Assembly: GCA_959019775.1 (NCBI GenBank) | Contig: CAUEPS010000012.1 | Coordinates: 1 to 57,813 of the forward strand | DNA length: 57,813 nt | Source of the DNA: an uncultured Collinsella sp. | GTDB lineage: Bacteria > Actinomycetota > Coriobacteriia > Coriobacteriales > Coriobacteriaceae | Reading direction: 5' to 3' | Shown: piece after piece, positions 23,776 to 32,344 of the stretch | How positions within the stretch are numbered: the first letter of the stretch is position 1 | Layout: each line of letters opens with the position of its first letter | Notes under the pieces: model-generated | The model's input: the letters and a program-made list of their open reading frames with translations, nothing else | The model's database searches: none | Told to the model about the DNA's origin: nothing | Translations under genes and position numbers: made by a program

Positions 23776-25755
23776 ATGAATCTTCACCTTTCTCAGTCTG
23801 ATGGCTTTTTGCGTGTGGCGGCGGCGTCGCCGCAGATTCGCGTCGCCGATGTCGAGGGCAATGCCGAGGTTGCGTTGGCGGCTGTTCGCGCGGCTGTCGA
23901 GCGCGGCGTTCGTGCGTTGGTGTTGCCCGAGCTTAATCTGACTGGCTATACCGCGGCCGATCTGTTCCATAACCGCACATTACTGCATGCCTGCGAGACC
24001 GCACTGGCACATATTCTCGATGAAACCCGCGAGTTGCCGATTGTCTTTACCATCGGCCTTCCCGTGGCGGTGGCCGAGAATATCTACAACTGCGCCGCCG
24101 TGTGCTGCGCGGGCGAGCTTTTGGGCCTTACGGCCAAGAAGTATCTGCCCAACTATGGTGAGTTCTATGAGCGCCGTTGGTTTGCTCCGGCGCCTGCGGA
24201 TCCCGTGTGGGTTGAATTTGCCGGTCAGGGTCCGGTTCCGCTGGGTTCGGGGCTTGTCTACCGTTGCTGTGATGAGGGCGTCGAGGACCTGGTGTTGGGC
24301 GTTGAGGTTTGCGAGGACCTGTGGGTGCCAGCACCTCCTTCGACCGAGATGGCGCTTGCCGGTGCGACGGTGATTCTCAACCCGTCGGCCTCGGACGAGA
24401 TTATCGGCAAGGCAGACTATCGCCGCAGCCTCATCTCCAATCAGAGTGCGCGCCTGTACTGCGCCTATGCCTATGCAGATGCGAGCGAGGGCGAGTCCAC
24501 GACCGACATGGTCTTTGCGGGGGAGAACCTCGTCTACGAAAACGGTTCGAAGCTCGCCGCGGCGAAGCTCCTCACTTGCGATATGGCCGTCGCCGACGTT
24601 GACCTTGACCGCCTGGTTGCCGAGCGCCGTCGCTCGACGACGTGGACGCGCGCGGACGATGCGCCGGAGGCCACGACCGTTGAGTTTTCGTTTGAGGGCG
24701 TGCTGGCCAAAGAGCCTGTTCTGCGCGATGCCTGCGATATCGACCGCGTTTTCCCTCGCGCGCCTTTTGTGCCGGCCGACCACGGCGACCTGGCCGAGCG
24801 CTGCGAGACCATCCTCGACCTGCAGACTGCTGGCCTCAAGACCCGCCTTGCCCACACGGGCACCAAGGCTGCGGTCATCGGCCTTTCGGGTGGCTTGGAC
24901 TCCACGCTGGCACTGCTTGTGACCGTGCGTGCCTTCGATGCGCTGGGGCTGCCGCGCACGGGTATCACGGCGGTTTCCATGCCCGGCTTTGGCACGACGC
25001 ATCGTACCAAGTCGAATGCCGAGTCGCTTGCCCGCGACCTGGGCGTGAGCTTCCGCGAGGTTTCGATTCACGCGGCCGTGGAGCAGCACTTCAAGGACAT
25101 TGAGCACGATCCGGCCGTGCAGGATGTGACCTACGAGAACAGCCAGGCCCGCGAGCGTACGCAGATTCTGATGGATCTGGCCAACCAGGCTGGCGGTTTT
25201 GTCATCGGCACGGGCGACCTGTCGGAGCTGGCGCTCGGCTGGGCTACCTATAACGGCGACCACATGAGCATGTACGCCGTCAACGCGAGCGTGCCCAAGA
25301 CGCTTGTGCGCCATCTGGTGCGTTATGCGGCCGATGTCTTTGGCGGGCGTATTGCCGAGGTTTTGCTCGATATCCTTGACACGCCGGTGTCCCCCGAGCT
25401 TCTGCCGCCCACGGGCGACGGCGAGATTGCACAGAAGACCGAGGATTTGGTGGGGCCGTACGAGCTGCACGATTACTTCCTCTATTACCTGCTGCGTTTT
25501 GGCTTTGAGCCGGGCAAGATCTACCGCATGGCGCTCAAGAGCTTCGAGGGCGTCTACGACGAGGCTACCATCCACACGTGGCTGCGTACGTTCTATCGTC
25601 GCTTCTTTGCCCAGCAGTTTAAGCGCAGCTGCCTGCCCGATGGTCCCAAGGTGGGCTCGGTGACGCTCAGCCCGCGCGGCGATTGGCGTATGCCGAGTGA
25701 CGCCAGCTCGCGTTTGTGGCTTGCGCAGATCGACGCGCTCAATGCAATTGACTAA
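23776..25755 (+). CDS. nadE: Glutamine-dependent NAD+ synthetase
   Basis: The 659-residue protein has an N-terminal nitrilase-type glutaminase domain with its Glu in VLPELNLTGYT, Lys in KKYLPNYGEFYE, and Cys in GVEVCEDLW. The C-terminal NAD synthetase domain carries the P-loop GLSGGLDSTLALL (from about 377) and GTGDLSELALGWATYNGDHMSMY. It amidates deamido-NAD using glutamine nitrogen and ATP. ATG 23776 is chosen because GGGAG lies 8 bases before it; an in-frame ATG at 23749 lacks a ribosome-binding site. The gene stands alone. Confidence 0.95.
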   Translation: MNLHLSQSDGFLRVAAASPQIRVADVEGNAEVALAAVRAAVERGVRALVLPELNLTGYTAADLFHNRTLLHACETALAHILDETRELPIVFTIGLPVAVAENIYNCAAVCCAGELLGLTAKKYLPNYGEFYERRWFAPAPADPVWVEFAGQGPVPLGSGLVYRCCDEGVEDLVLGVEVCEDLWVPAPPSTEMALAGATVILNPSASDEIIGKADYRRSLISNQSARLYCAYAYADASEGESTTDMVFAGENLVYENGSKLAAAKLLTCDMAVADVDLDRLVAERRRSTTWTRADDAPEATTVEFSFEGVLAKEPVLRDACDIDRVFPRAPFVPADHGDLAERCETILDLQTAGLKTRLAHTGTKAAVIGLSGGLDSTLALLVTVRAFDALGLPRTGITAVSMPGFGTTHRTKSNAESLARDLGVSFREVSIHAAVEQHFKDIEHDPAVQDVTYENSQARERTQILMDLANQAGGFVIGTGDLSELALGWATYNGDHMSMYAVNASVPKTLVRHLVRYAADVFGGRIAEVLLDILDTPVSPELLPPTGDGEIAQKTEDLVGPYELHDYFLYYLLRFGFEPGKIYRMALKSFEGVYDEATIHTWLRTFYRRFFAQQFKRSCLPDGPKVGSVTLSPRGDWRMPSDASSRLWLAQIDALNAID

Positions 25756-25823
25756 GGTTGGCCAAATTGAACCAATACGGGGTTTGTAAGCGTTACACTT
25801 TTGCAATCTGATGGCCCGTATCG

Positions 25824-25854
25824 CGCGGCGCTCTTGTCGGAGCGCCGCGTTTTT
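25824..25854 (+). terminator. Terminator after nadE, in front of the aminotransferase gene
   Basis: CGCGGCGCT / AGCGCCGCG with an 8-base loop is followed by TTTTT. It ends only 19 bases before the next start codon, so it might also work as a leader attenuator. Confidence 0.8.
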
Positions 25855-25873
25855 CATATCGAAAGGTGGCACC

Positions 25874-27037
25874 ATGCAGGCATCGCAGCGTCTCGACCGC
25901 TTTGGCGCGGAGGTCTTCGCCTCGCTCAACAACAAACTGCTTGCGCTGAAGGCTCAGGGCAAGACCATTTACAACATGAGCGTGGGAACGCCCGACTTTA
26001 AGCCGTACAACCACGTGGTCGAGGCGCTCACGCAAGCAGCCCAAGATCCCGAGATGTGGAAGTATGCCCTGCGCGACCTGCCCGAGCTCAAGCAAGCCGT
26101 GTGCGATTACTATGAGCGCCGCTTCGGCGTTTCGGGCATTACGCCGTCCATGGTGCAGTCGTGCAACGGCACGCAGGAGGGCGTGGGTCATTTGGGCCTG
26201 GCCCTGCTCGATCCGGGCGATACTATCCTGGTGCCCGATCCGTGCTACCCGGTCTTCGAGGCGGGCGCCAAAATCGCCGATGCCAAACTCGAGTACTATC
26301 CGTTGGTTGCCGAGCACAATTACCTGCCCTATGTGGCGGGCATCGATCCCGAGGTTGCCGATCGTGCCAAGTATATGATCGTGTCGCTGCCCGCGAACCC
26401 GGTGGGCTCGGTGGGCACGCCCGAGATCTACGAGGAGATCATCGCTTTTGCACGCGAGCACGACCTGCTCATCGTTCACGACAACGCATACTCCGACATC
26501 GTGTTTGACGGCGAGCCCGGCGGCAGCTTCTTGCAGTATCCCGGTGCGCTCGAGGTGGGCGTCGAGTTCTTCTCGCTTTCCAAGTCGTTTAACGTCACCG
26601 GTGCCCGTATCGGCTTTTTGGTCGGCCGCGAGGACGTGGTCTCGGCCTTTGCCAAGCTGCGCAGCCAAATCGACTTTGGCATGTTCTTCCCGATCCAGAA
26701 GGCTGCTATCGCGTGCCTTAATGGCCCGCGCGATGAGGTCGAGGCGCAGCGTCTGAAGTACCAGGAGCGCCGCGACGCCCTGTGCGACGGTCTTGAGGGC
26801 CTGGGCTGGGAGCGTCCCAACGCGCATGGCTCTATGTTTGTGTGGGCCAAGCTTCCCGGTGGTCGCACCGATTCCATGGCGTTTTGCGAGGAGCTCATGG
26901 AGAAGGCCGGCGTTGTGGTGACGCCGGGCGCGAGTTTTGGTCCTTCGGGCGAGGGGCACGTGCGCATGGCGCTGGTTCTGCCACCCGATCAGATTGTTTT
27001 GGCTGTCGAGGCCATTCGCGAGGCGGGCCTGTATTAG
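25874..27037 (+). CDS. PLP-dependent class I/II aminotransferase, DapL/alanine-aminotransferase-like
   Basis: The 387-residue fold-type I enzyme has KTIYNMSVGTPDFKP at the substrate entrance, NGTQEGVGHLGLALLDPGD, NPVGSVG, the Asp/Tyr pair VHDNAYSDIVFDG, and the PLP lysine in SLSKSFNVTGARIGF (about 235-249). The pattern is close to LL-diaminopimelate aminotransferase and alanine/N-acetyl-DAP aminotransferases. With dapH and an M20 deacetylase 5-9 kb away, a role as the missing N-acetyl-LL-DAP aminotransferase is possible, but is inference. GAAAGGTGGCACC supports ATG 25874. Confidence 0.85.
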   Translation: MQASQRLDRFGAEVFASLNNKLLALKAQGKTIYNMSVGTPDFKPYNHVVEALTQAAQDPEMWKYALRDLPELKQAVCDYYERRFGVSGITPSMVQSCNGTQEGVGHLGLALLDPGDTILVPDPCYPVFEAGAKIADAKLEYYPLVAEHNYLPYVAGIDPEVADRAKYMIVSLPANPVGSVGTPEIYEEIIAFAREHDLLIVHDNAYSDIVFDGEPGGSFLQYPGALEVGVEFFSLSKSFNVTGARIGFLVGREDVVSAFAKLRSQIDFGMFFPIQKAAIACLNGPRDEVEAQRLKYQERRDALCDGLEGLGWERPNAHGSMFVWAKLPGGRTDSMAFCEELMEKAGVVVTPGASFGPSGEGHVRMALVLPPDQIVLAVEAIREAGLY

Positions 27038-27181
27038 AAAGCTATTTCGCCTCGTCAATAGCTCGAAACCGATTTCGTGCAGTTATTTTACGAATCCTGC
27101 AAACAATTTCGGTAAACGGTCGATTTTTGGCTGCGAATAGGAGCATAATCAAAGTCCCGATTGGATGTATTGGGATTACGG

Positions 27182-27215
27182 CAAGCCGCTCGGGTCGTTC
27201 CCGGGCGGCTTGTTT
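27182..27215 (+). terminator. Hairpin in front of ldh (terminator or leader attenuator)
   Basis: CAAGCCGC / GCGGCTTG (8 perfect pairs) encloses a second CGGG/CCCG stem and is followed by TTTG. It ends 24 bases before the ldh start codon. Confidence 0.65.
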
Positions 27216-27238
27216 GTGGAGTGAGATGGGAGTTTCTA

Positions 27239-28189
27239 ATGGTTAACGAGAAGAAGGTCGCTATTGTCGGCTGCGGTTTCGTCGGTTCGTCTTCGGCGTT
27301 CGCGCTGATGCAGAGTGGTCTGTTCTCCGAGATGGTCCTCATCGACGTGGACAAGAACCGCGCCGAGGGTGAGGCCCTGGATATCGCGCACGGCATGACG
27401 TTTGCCGAGCCGATGAAGATCTATGCCGGCGATTATTCCGATGTCGCCGACGCCGCCATGATCGTCGTCACCGCTGGCGCTGCCCAGAAGCCCGGTGAGA
27501 CCCGCCTGGACCTGGTCAACAAGAACGTCAATATCTTTAAGTCCATTATCCCCGAGATTAAGAAGTCTGGCTTTGACGGCATTCTGCTCATCGTCTCCAA
27601 CCCGGTCGATGTTCTGACCTATGCCGCCATCAAGATGTCCGGCCTGCCCGAGGGCCATGTCATCGGCTCCGGCACCGTGCTCGACACTGGCCGTCTGCAG
27701 CAGATGCTTGGTGCCCACGTCGAGGTTGACCCGCGCGATGTCCAGGCCTATGTCATGGGCGAGCACGGCGACTCCGAGTTTGTCGCTTGGTCCAGCGCTC
27801 AGGTTGCTGGCGTTCCGCTGAACACCTTCTGCGAGCTTCACGGTCATCTGGAGCACGAGGCTGCCGAGAAGCGTATCGCCGAGGACGTCAAGAACTCCGC
27901 CTACACCATTATCGAGAAGAAGCACGCCACCTACTATGGCGTCGCCATGGCCGTCAAGCGCATCTGCACCGCCGTCATGCGCGATGAGCAGACCGTTCTG
28001 CCCGTCTCCTCGCTCATGGTGGGCGAGTATGGCCTGTCCGATCTGGCCATCTCCATGCCGACGGTCGTTGGCCGCGACGGCGTCGTCTGCCGCGTACCCG
28101 TGCCGCTGAACGATGACGAGCAGCATGAGCTCACCGCCTCCGCCAAGGCCCTCAAGGATATCATCGACAGCGTCGACTTCTCCTGCTAA
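27239..28189 (+). CDS. ldh: L-lactate dehydrogenase
   Basis: The 316-residue NAD-dependent enzyme has the dinucleotide loop VGCGFVGSS (10-18), Asp in LIDVDKNR for NAD, the active-site loop GAAQKPGETRLDL with the Gln-Arg pair typical of lactate rather than malate dehydrogenase, the substrate Arg after VSNPVDVLTY, and the catalytic His in GEHGDSE. It reduces pyruvate to L-lactate and recycles NADH in fermentation. GGGAGTTTCT precedes the ATG at 27239. Strong codon bias suggests high expression. No Rex-type operator is visible upstream. Confidence 0.96.
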   Translation: MVNEKKVAIVGCGFVGSSSAFALMQSGLFSEMVLIDVDKNRAEGEALDIAHGMTFAEPMKIYAGDYSDVADAAMIVVTAGAAQKPGETRLDLVNKNVNIFKSIIPEIKKSGFDGILLIVSNPVDVLTYAAIKMSGLPEGHVIGSGTVLDTGRLQQMLGAHVEVDPRDVQAYVMGEHGDSEFVAWSSAQVAGVPLNTFCELHGHLEHEAAEKRIAEDVKNSAYTIIEKKHATYYGVAMAVKRICTAVMRDEQTVLPVSSLMVGEYGLSDLAISMPTVVGRDGVVCRVPVPLNDDEQHELTASAKALKDIIDSVDFSC

Positions 28190-28222
28190 ATCAAGCTCTT
28201 TTGGGCAACAGACTACAATGAA

Positions 28223-28257
28223 AGGCGTCCGGGCCACACGGTCCGGGCGCCTTTTTG
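28223..28257 (+). terminator. Terminator after ldh
   Basis: AGGCGTCCGG / CCGGGCGCCT with one G-T pair and TTTTT after it. Confidence 0.88.
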
Positions 28258-28288
28258 GTGCGAGGGGGGTCAGGTTACTTTGCACCAC
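28255..28288. repeat. REP-like palindrome upstream of the DUF2974 gene
   Basis: Ends TTGGTGC / GCACCA enclose GGGGTCAGGTTACTTT. It is the inverse of the element at 29481-29515, so the two flank one gene in opposite orientation. Confidence 0.65.
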
Positions 28289-28317
28289 CCCAATGCACCA
28301 TAGTTGATGGGAGGGCC

Positions 28318-29478
28318 ATGTCGGATTCGCCTAATTTTTTGACCTATGCCCAGACGGCGTTTGATTCGTTTGAGGAACGGCCGTTCTGCGCGGTGGATAG
28401 CCTGGTCTTTGCGTGGTTGTCCTATTTGCGTTTGCCGGGTGATATGGCGGAGCTGACGAACTGGCAGGGCCTAGACGTACGCGAGCTGCTGCGCGCCGAG
28501 TGCTACCAAGACATGATTGGCGACCTGTGGGATCCGGAGGGGAGCCGTGCCCTGTTGGAGGCTGTGGCAGCAAGCCCTCGCTACCGTGGCGTTCGTGTTT
28601 GCGGCTATCGTAGCGTGAGTGATGCCGAGACAACGGAGCAGTTTGCAGCCTTGGCGTTCCGGTTTCCGGCGGGGTTTAGCTATCTTTCCTTCCGGGGGAC
28701 CGACAGCACGATTGTGGGCTGGAAAGAGGACTTTAACATGGCGTTCCGGTGTCCTGTGCCGGCCCAGGAATCCGCGGCGCGTTATGTGGACGAGGCGGCG
28801 GATGCGATTGACGGGCCGCTTTTGTGCGGAGGTCATTCCAAGGGTGGAAACCTTGCGGTGTACGGTGCGGCGATGTGCTCCGATGTCGCTCGTGAGCGAA
28901 TCGAACGGGCGTATTCCCATGATGGTCCGGGCTTCGTCGAGGAGTTTCTGAACGGCAACGCCTTTGCCGATCTTTCCGGTAGAATCGACAAGACGCTACC
29001 TCGGTCGTCGATTTTTGGCATGATGTTCGAGACACAGGAGGACTATGCCATCGTCGAGAGCACTGAGTTCAGCCTGCTGCAGCACAATCCCTTTAGCTGG
29101 GTGGTTGATGGTCGCGACTTCGTGTACTGTGAGCGCCTGTCCGCCGGTGCTCGATACGTTGATGGCTCCATTCGCGAGATGCTGCTTGCGGTGTCGCCTA
29201 GCGAGCGCGAGCGTTTTGTAGATGCGTTGTTCTCCGTGTTTGAGGCTACGGGTGCTGAGCGGTTTGCGGATATCGCTGGGAATCTGCGCGAGAGCCTGCC
29301 CGTGATGCTCCAGGCTGCGCAAGGCTTTGACAAGGATACGCGACGCTTTGTCTCGCAGACTATCGCGGCAATCCTAAAATGCGCGCTGCTGCCCAAACGA
29401 CCCCAGATCGACATGCCCGCAGCCGGTAAGAGTTTGGCAGAACAACTCGAGGCGTGGCAGTCCGAGCTCCTGCGCTAG
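28318..29478 (+). CDS. DUF2974 (Mbeg1-like) alpha/beta hydrolase
   Basis: The 386-residue protein has the lipase-type nucleophile elbow GGHSKGGNLAVYGA (Ser near residue 174), preceded by YLSFRGTDSTIVGWKEDFNMAF, the oxyanion/first-strand region of this family. The catalytic Asp is probably in AYSHDGPGF. It would be an esterase or lipase; the substrate is unknown. ATG 28318 follows GGGAGGGCC; upstream in-frame codons lie within a terminator and a REP-like element. No signal peptide is seen. REP-like palindromes flank the gene on both sides. Confidence 0.85.
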   Translation: MSDSPNFLTYAQTAFDSFEERPFCAVDSLVFAWLSYLRLPGDMAELTNWQGLDVRELLRAECYQDMIGDLWDPEGSRALLEAVAASPRYRGVRVCGYRSVSDAETTEQFAALAFRFPAGFSYLSFRGTDSTIVGWKEDFNMAFRCPVPAQESAARYVDEAADAIDGPLLCGGHSKGGNLAVYGAAMCSDVARERIERAYSHDGPGFVEEFLNGNAFADLSGRIDKTLPRSSIFGMMFETQEDYAIVESTEFSLLQHNPFSWVVDGRDFVYCERLSAGARYVDGSIREMLLAVSPSERERFVDALFSVFEATGAERFADIAGNLRESLPVMLQAAQGFDKDTRRFVSQTIAAILKCALLPKRPQIDMPAAGKSLAEQLEAWQSELLR

Positions 29479-29480
29479 TC

Positions 29481-29515
29481 ATTGGTGCAAAGCAACCTGT
29501 CCCCGATGCGCCAAT
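29481..29515. repeat. REP-like palindrome downstream of the DUF2974 gene
   Basis: Ends ATTGGTGC / GCGCCAAT enclose AAAGCAACCTGTCCCC. It shares the AACCTGTCCC core with the copies at 9.96, 11.4 and 43.6 kb. Confidence 0.65.
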
Positions 29516-29580
29516 CTTCGATGCGCTTGGGGCGGGTTCGACCGCTATACTGATTCGTGCTCAATTCGATCTAGAACGGA

Positions 29581-30594
29581 ATGCCGTATATGAAAATCAA
29601 TCACGCGATTCTGCATATCCTGGACTTTGACTCTGCCGTCAACGTCATGAGCCAGCGCGAGCTCGATATCGAGAGCCGTACCGTGCGTAATTTCGTAACC
29701 ACGCACCTGCGGCGCGCTCGTACCTCGGCTGATAACAAGCGTGCCACGTTTGCCGAGAACTCCGCATTCGGCGGCGAGCTCAAGGGCTATTTCTTTGGCG
29801 AGCGCGAGTTCGTGGACCTGTCGCAGCAGATTGCGGAGTTTATCTCCTCCGAGCTCACCAAAGCCGAGAAAGCCGAGTCTACCGATGTGCTCGTGGCTGA
29901 TTTTGACGACGATGAGGATGCCCGCTGGTTTGCCGTGATGCTGCTGGGCTCCAAGCAGGCTTTTATGCACGAGGTGGGTCGCGAAGAGGGCGAGGTGCGC
30001 AACGACATTGCGCGCCACTACGCCATTCTGCCGAATCCCTCGCAAAAGGTGCCGAGCTATGCAATCGTGCGTGCAAGCACCATGGAGATCGGCTATGTGG
30101 ATAAGAAGCGCAAGATTGCCGGCGAGGATCGCATGCTCATTCCCGATGGCCTGCTGCAGTGCGACACGGGGGTATCGGGCAAGGAGGTCATCGACACCGT
30201 GACGCGTGTGGTCGAGGAAGTCGCCGAGGAGCACGGTGCCAACACGGCTGTAGCACTCGCCAAGGTTAAGGCTGCTGTTGCCGAGAAAGTTGAGGATGAC
30301 GAGGAACTGCCCCCTTGGGATATCGTCGATGAGGTCTTTGAGGACGAGCCGGTCATCAAGGAGAGCGTGCGCGCGGCACTGACCGAGGAGAAGGTTCCCG
30401 AGCGCGTTCCCGTGGAGCGCAAGCAGGTCGAGCGCGCGGCCGTGCGCAATCACAAGATTCGTACCGATACGGGCATCGAGATCAGCTTCCCGGCCGAGAT
30501 GGGTTCGAACTCCGAGTACATCGAGTTTGTCAACGAGCCCAACGGCCTCATCTCCATCGAGCTCAAGAATATCGGCAGCATCGAGAATCGATAA
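29581..30594 (+). CDS. Nucleoid-associated protein, NdpA/37-kDa family
   Basis: The 337-residue protein has the family's opening INHAILHILDFDSAVNVMSQRELDIES, the FGERE-F and SSELTKAEKAESTDVLVADF block, and the ISIELKNIGSIENR-type end. E. coli YejK (NdpA) is spermidine-nucleoid associated; its role is unclear. A long Glu/Val-rich stretch near 200-285 (AEKVEDDEELPPWDIVDEVFEDEPV) is more acidic than usual. The ATG at 29581 is kept, but an in-frame ATG at 29590 (MKINHAIL) is equally possible, because neither has a good ribosome-binding site. Confidence 0.82.
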   Translation: MPYMKINHAILHILDFDSAVNVMSQRELDIESRTVRNFVTTHLRRARTSADNKRATFAENSAFGGELKGYFFGEREFVDLSQQIAEFISSELTKAEKAESTDVLVADFDDDEDARWFAVMLLGSKQAFMHEVGREEGEVRNDIARHYAILPNPSQKVPSYAIVRASTMEIGYVDKKRKIAGEDRMLIPDGLLQCDTGVSGKEVIDTVTRVVEEVAEEHGANTAVALAKVKAAVAEKVEDDEELPPWDIVDEVFEDEPVIKESVRAALTEEKVPERVPVERKQVERAAVRNHKIRTDTGIEISFPAEMGSNSEYIEFVNEPNGLISIELKNIGSIENR

Positions 30595-30616
30595 ACTGCG
30601 TTTGGACGCTGTGGAA

Positions 30617-30656
30617 AACAAAGGCCGAAACCCTTCGGGACTTCGGCCTTTGTTTT
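30617..30656. terminator. Terminator after the nucleoid-associated protein gene
   Basis: AACAAAGGCCGAA pairs with TTCGGCCTTTGTT and is followed by TTCGG; strong in both directions. Confidence 0.88.
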
Positions 30657-30844
30657 CGGCTTGGTCGCTGACATTGCGCCGTAGGTTGAGCATACGCCAG
30701 CGAAAACGCCCCTAGGCGAGCAAGGTGACGTGAAAGAGGAGGGCATTGACCTTCTGGTCATGCCCGACGATTGAACGTCAGATTGCCGCTCTGGGTCGTT
30801 TGCAGCGTCGACTTGTTACGCGGTTTGTCAAAACCGCGTAACTA
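30657..30844. other. Gene-free stretch with two hairpins
   Basis: Between convergent transcripts lie GGGCATTGACC/GGTCATGCCC (about 30748-30772) and a perfect 12-bp stem GTTACGCGGTTT / AAACCGCGTAAC (30815-30842) that ends just after the dapH stop codon. No convincing gene is seen. A short frame ending KEEGIDLLVMPDD has no start codon with a ribosome-binding site. Confidence 0.5.
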
Positions 30845-31564
30845 TTAAAGCTTGCGCAGACCTTCCTCGAGACCGGTCTTGCTGTCGGTCTGGGCGTCGC
30901 GCATCTTGATGACGCGGGCGGGGACACCGGCCACGACGGCGCCGGCGGGGACGTCCTCGACGCATACGGCACCGGCAGCCACGACGGCGCCCTTGCCCAC
31001 GCGCACGCCCTCCAGGACCACGGCGTTGGCGCCGATCATGACATCATCCTCGATGATGACGGGCGTGGCGCTCGCGGGCTCAACGACACCTGCCAGTACG
31101 GTGCCGGCGCCGATGTGGCAGTTCTTGCCCACGGTTGCGCGGCCGCCCAGGACGGCGCCCATATCAATCATAGAGCCCTCGCCGATAACGGAGCCGATGT
31201 TGATGATGGCACCCATCATGATGACGGCGCGGTCGCCGATCTCGACGCGGTCGCGGATGATTGCGCCCGGCTCGATGCGGGCGTTGATGCCCTTAAGGTC
31301 GAGCATGGGGACGGCGGAGTTGCGGCAGTCATTCTCGACGTCGTAGTAGTCGATGGAGTCGGCATTGGCATCGAGGATGGCCTTGAGCTCGTCCCAGTCG
31401 CCAAAGACGGTCTTGCCACGACGGCCGCCGTAGACGTGCGCATCGCCCCAGGCAACCTTCATGCCGGGCTTCTCGCGCACATACAGTTTGACGGGCGTCT
31501 TTTTAGGCGCGGTGGCGATGTAATTGATGATCTCCTGTGCATCCATTTCGGCTGCGTTGCTCAT
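30845..31564 (-). CDS. dapH: Tetrahydrodipicolinate N-acetyltransferase
   Basis: The 239-residue protein has an N-terminal helical domain (MDAQEIINYIATAPKKTPVKLYV) and a left-handed beta-helix of hexapeptide repeats (about 95-215, for example AIIRDRVEIGDRAVIMMGAIINIGSVIGEGSMIDMGAVLGGRATVGKNCHIGAG). This is the DapH arrangement of the acetylase route, distinct from succinyltransferase DapD. It acetylates tetrahydrodipicolinate with acetyl-CoA in diaminopimelate synthesis. GGAGAGATAGCAA precedes the ATG. It lies 39 bases behind dapB and ends the lysine operon. Confidence 0.93.
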   Translation of the reverse strand: MSNAAEMDAQEIINYIATAPKKTPVKLYVREKPGMKVAWGDAHVYGGRRGKTVFGDWDELKAILDANADSIDYYDVENDCRNSAVPMLDLKGINARIEPGAIIRDRVEIGDRAVIMMGAIINIGSVIGEGSMIDMGAVLGGRATVGKNCHIGAGTVLAGVVEPASATPVIIEDDVMIGANAVVLEGVRVGKGAVVAAGAVCVEDVPAGAVVAGVPARVIKMRDAQTDSKTGLEEGLRKL

Positions 31565-31603
31565 TTGCTATCTCTCCTTTGGGTGGATTCGGTTGATACC
31601 CGG

Positions 31604-32344
31604 TTAGGCAAACATGACCTGGTCGAACGTATAGAAGCCGGGTTCGCGGGTGACGAGCTTCTGCGCGGCTGCCAAGGCGCCGTTGACAAAGATCTGACGG
31701 CTCGTGGCGCGGTGGGTGAGCGTGACCTCCTCGTCCTGGCCAAAGAAACTCACCTCGTGCACGCCGGCGACGGTGCCGCCGCGCAGCGAGTGCATACCGA
31801 TCTCCTTGGGGTCACGCGCGCCGCACATGCCCTCGCGACCGTAGACAGGATGATAACCAGCCTCGGGCTCGGCCTCGACCACGGCGTCGAGTAGCAGCTT
31901 GGCGGTGCCGCTGGGGGCATCGACCTTTTGGTTATGGTGTGTCTCGACGATTTCGCAGTCAAAGCCGGGCAGTTCGCGCGTGGCCTGGGCCACTAGATGG
32001 CGCAGGGCTGCGATGCCGATGGAGTAATTGCCCGAGTGCATGACGCGGGTGCTCTGACCCAGCTCGCGCAGACGATCCATCTGATCGGGTGTGTAGCCCG
32101 TGGTGCCCGAGACCAACGCGGCGCCCGTGCGCTCGACATAGGCGACGACGGCATCGAAGGTCACGACGTTCGAGAAGTCGATGATGACGTCGGCTGCCGG
32201 GGCGCTCTCGAGATCGGACAGATCAAAACCGATCTGGGCGACGATATCAAAAACGGGCTGACCGGCGGCGTCGACAACGCCCTCGGCGGTGGTGCGGATG
32301 AGCGAGCCCATGCGGCCCGTTCCCATAATGACGGTCTTAATCAA
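31604..32344 (-). CDS. dapB: 4-hydroxy-tetrahydrodipicolinate reductase
   Basis: The 246-residue protein has the NAD(P) loop MGTGRMGSLI near the start, VDFSNVVTF-type strand (IIDFSNVVTFDA), GTTGYT, and the catalytic HH-K block ETHHNQKVDAPSGTAK. It reduces the DapA product to tetrahydrodipicolinate. The start is TTG at 32344, which overlaps the end of the dapA stop region (CTTGATTAA), so translation is coupled to dapA. A GGGAG lies a few bases before. Confidence 0.94.
   Translation of the reverse strand: MIKTVIMGTGRMGSLIRTTAEGVVDAAGQPVFDIVAQIGFDLSDLESAPAADVIIDFSNVVTFDAVVAYVERTGAALVSGTTGYTPDQMDRLRELGQSTRVMHSGNYSIGIAALRHLVAQATRELPGFDCEIVETHHNQKVDAPSGTAKLLLDAVVEAEPEAGYHPVYGREGMCGARDPKEIGMHSLRGGTVAGVHEVSFFGQDEEVTLTHRATSRQIFVNGALAAAQKLVTREPGFYTFDQVMFA

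Noticed and set aside
25765..25800. Promoter TTGAAC...TACACT in front of the aminotransferase gene
   Set aside because: Spacing is 21 bases and a terminator lies between it and the gene, so the case is too weak.
27038..27238. A Rex operator in front of ldh
   Set aside because: I looked for TTGTGAA-type half sites and found none; only the hairpin at 27182 is notable.
30690..30776. Small frame ending KEEGIDLLVMPDD
   Set aside because: No start codon with a ribosome-binding site in phase; it overlaps a hairpin and has no recognisable homology.
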